DNA from: Burkholderiales bacterium
Lineage (GTDB): Bacteria > Pseudomonadota > Gammaproteobacteria > Burkholderiales > Usitatibacteraceae
Direction of reading: 5' to 3'
NCBI GenBank assembly: GCA_026786225.1
Contig: JAJAYN010000138.1
Coordinates: forward strand, 1-7,100
DNA: 7,100 bases
The translations under genes and the position numbers were made by a program. The notes below the pieces were generated by a model. That model had not been told where the DNA came from. It ran no database searches and was given only the letters and a program-made list of their open reading frames with translations. Within the stretch, counting starts at the first letter, position 1. Each line of letters starts with the position of its first letter. This document shows, one piece after another, positions 6,175 to 7,100 of the stretch.

Positions 6175-6230
6175 CAAGCACTGGTGCGGCGTTCGGGGCA
6201 ATTATTGCCTGAGCTCCGCACCAGTGCTTG
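6175..6230. repeat. 15-bp perfect inverted repeat with nested hairpin
   Basis: CAAGCACTGGTGCGG (6175-6189) is repeated exactly as its reverse complement at 6216-6230. The 26-base loop itself contains GGCAA-TTA-TTGCC (6197-6209), so the RNA could form a long outer stem with a second inner stem. It begins 50 bases after the di-haem gene stop and 142 bases before typA. No run of T follows the plus-strand side; on the minus strand the downstream side is T-rich (6160-6174 read in reverse). It may end or protect the upstream transcript, be a dispersed repeat of the REP kind, or be a regulatory RNA structure. The structure is certain, the role is not. Confidence 0.6.
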
Positions 6231-6371
6231 CATTTGGACGTTTGCTGCACGTTGAGAAGCAAATTGCCAGTGAGGATCAGCAGGCAATAGTCCAAAAACC
6301 CAACGCCTGTAATGGGCGGCGTGGTAAACTTACGGGTTAGCCAAACTCTTACCTTATCCCGAAAGTTTTTC
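6231..6371 (+). promoter_or_regulatory. Leader region of typA, promoter not resolved
   Basis: The rest of the gap between the di-haem gene and typA presumably contains the typA promoter, but no convincing -35/-10 pair was found. TAAACT at 6325-6330 is a weak -10 candidate without a recognisable -35. Two small inverted repeats, TTTGCT/AGCAAA (6241-6263) and ATTGCC/GGCAAT (6263-6288), are close to chance level. GAAAG at 6361-6365 is a modest ribosome-binding site, 6 bases before the typA ATG. Confidence 0.3.
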
Positions 6372-7100
6372 ATGCCTCGCGCCTTACGCAACATCGCCAT
6401 CATTGCCCACGTTGACCACGGTAAAACCACGCTGGTCGACAAACTCCTGCACCAGGCGGGTTCATTCGCCGCCCACCAGCACATCGCAGAGCGCGTGATG
6501 GATTCCAACGATCTTGAAAAAGAGCGCGGCATTACCATTCTCGCCAAGAACACCGCCATCGATTACGAAGGCGTGCATATCAACATCGTGGATACCCCGG
6601 GCCACGCCGATTTCGGTGGTGAAGTCGAACGCGTACTGTCGATGGTCGATAGTGTTTTGTTGCTGGTTGACGCGGTCGAAGGCCCGATGCCGCAAACGCG
6701 CTTTGTGACGAAGAAAGCGCTTGCACTCGGCTTGCGCCCAATCGTAGTGGTCAACAAGATTGATCGCGAAGGAGCGCGTCCGGACTGGGTGGTCAATCAC
6801 ACGTTTGAATTGATGGATAAGTTAGGCGCGACCGAAGCGCAGCTCGATTTCCCGATTGTTTACGCGTCGGCGCTCAATGGCTGGGCCACGCTCGACTATA
6901 AGCAGCCGACGACCGATATGCGTGCGCTGCTCGATACCATATTGAAAAATGTTCCCGCGCCAGATGCAGATTCGGAAGGCTCGCTTCAGTTGCAGATTTC
7001 CGCATTGGATTATTCGAGCTATGTCGGGCGAATCGGCATCGGCCGTATCCGCCGCGGCAAGATTAAATCCGGCTCGGACGTGATGTTGCTGGTCGGTGAC
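6372..7100 (+). CDS. typA: Translational GTPase TypA/BipA (partial, 5' part)
   Basis: The first 243 codons of a ribosome-binding translational GTPase related to EF-G and LepA are present; the frame is open to the right edge. All G-domain motifs are intact: G1 AHVDHGKTTL (12-21), G2 EKERGITI (49-56) with T55, G3 DTPGHADF (74-81), G4 NKID (128-131) and G5 SALNGW (166-171). Domain II begins near residue 200 (LQLQISALDYSSYVGRIGIGRI). MPRALRNIAIIAHVDHGKTTLVD is the typical N-terminus for the family and fixes the start at 6372. TypA assists 50S ribosome assembly and is needed for growth at low temperature and under stress in several bacteria. It is a housekeeping gene and, given the 246-base gap and hairpin before it, probably has its own promoter and is not part of the preceding operon. 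Confidence 0.96.
   Translation, partial: MPRALRNIAIIAHVDHGKTTLVDKLLHQAGSFAAHQHIAERVMDSNDLEKERGITILAKNTAIDYEGVHINIVDTPGHADFGGEVERVLSMVDSVLLLVDAVEGPMPQTRFVTKKALALGLRPIVVVNKIDREGARPDWVVNHTFELMDKLGATEAQLDFPIVYASALNGWATLDYKQPTTDMRALLDTILKNVPAPDADSEGSLQLQISALDYSSYVGRIGIGRIRRGKIKSGSDVMLLVGD

Overview
The window reads as ordinary chromosomal DNA from a Gram-negative proteobacterium, most likely a betaproteobacterium. The GC content is moderately high. The TypA/BipA N-terminus, the BaeR/BaeS-type regulators, a group II truncated haemoglobin and an ArnD-like lipid A enzyme all fit that assignment, but it is inferred from remembered family resemblance and not from a search. No tRNA, rRNA, CRISPR array, insertion sequence or phage gene is visible.

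Layout. Bases 1-1384 (minus strand) carry arnD, then a peroxiredoxin of the Bcp type 20 bases downstream that runs off the left edge; the two probably form one transcript. A group II truncated haemoglobin gene (plus strand, 1456-1860) is transcribed divergently from arnD. Bases 1959-4234 (minus strand) hold a two-component pair in which the histidine kinase is followed by the response regulator with a 4-base ATGA overlap. Both resemble E. coli BaeS/BaeR closely along their length, but the kinase carries an unusual proline/arginine/aspartate-rich segment in its periplasmic sensor domain. Divergent from the kinase, on the plus strand, lies a tight two-gene operon: a small exported Spy/CpxP-like (LTxxQ) protein (4407-4841) and a periplasmic di-haem c-type oxidoreductase of the DHOR/DUF1111 family (4854-6125). 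A 15-bp perfect inverted repeat with a nested hairpin follows (6175-6230). The window ends inside the translational GTPase gene typA/bipA (from 6372, plus strand).

How it may work together. In E. coli, BaeSR senses envelope stress and activates spy, which encodes a periplasmic chaperone. Here a Spy-like gene sits directly opposite baeS. The shared intergenic region contains three direct repeats ending in TCTCC at exact 11-bp spacing, which is the geometry OmpR/PhoB-family regulators bind. The middle repeat and its flank match the published E. coli BaeR box at about 13 of 18 positions. The simplest reading is a locally wired envelope-stress module: sensor, regulator, chaperone, and a di-haem redox enzyme brought in as a co-transcribed effector. 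A perfect TGTGA-N6-TCACA palindrome close to the kinase start suggests additional CRP-type input. The arnD-peroxiredoxin pair is also envelope/stress-related but shows no evident link to this module.
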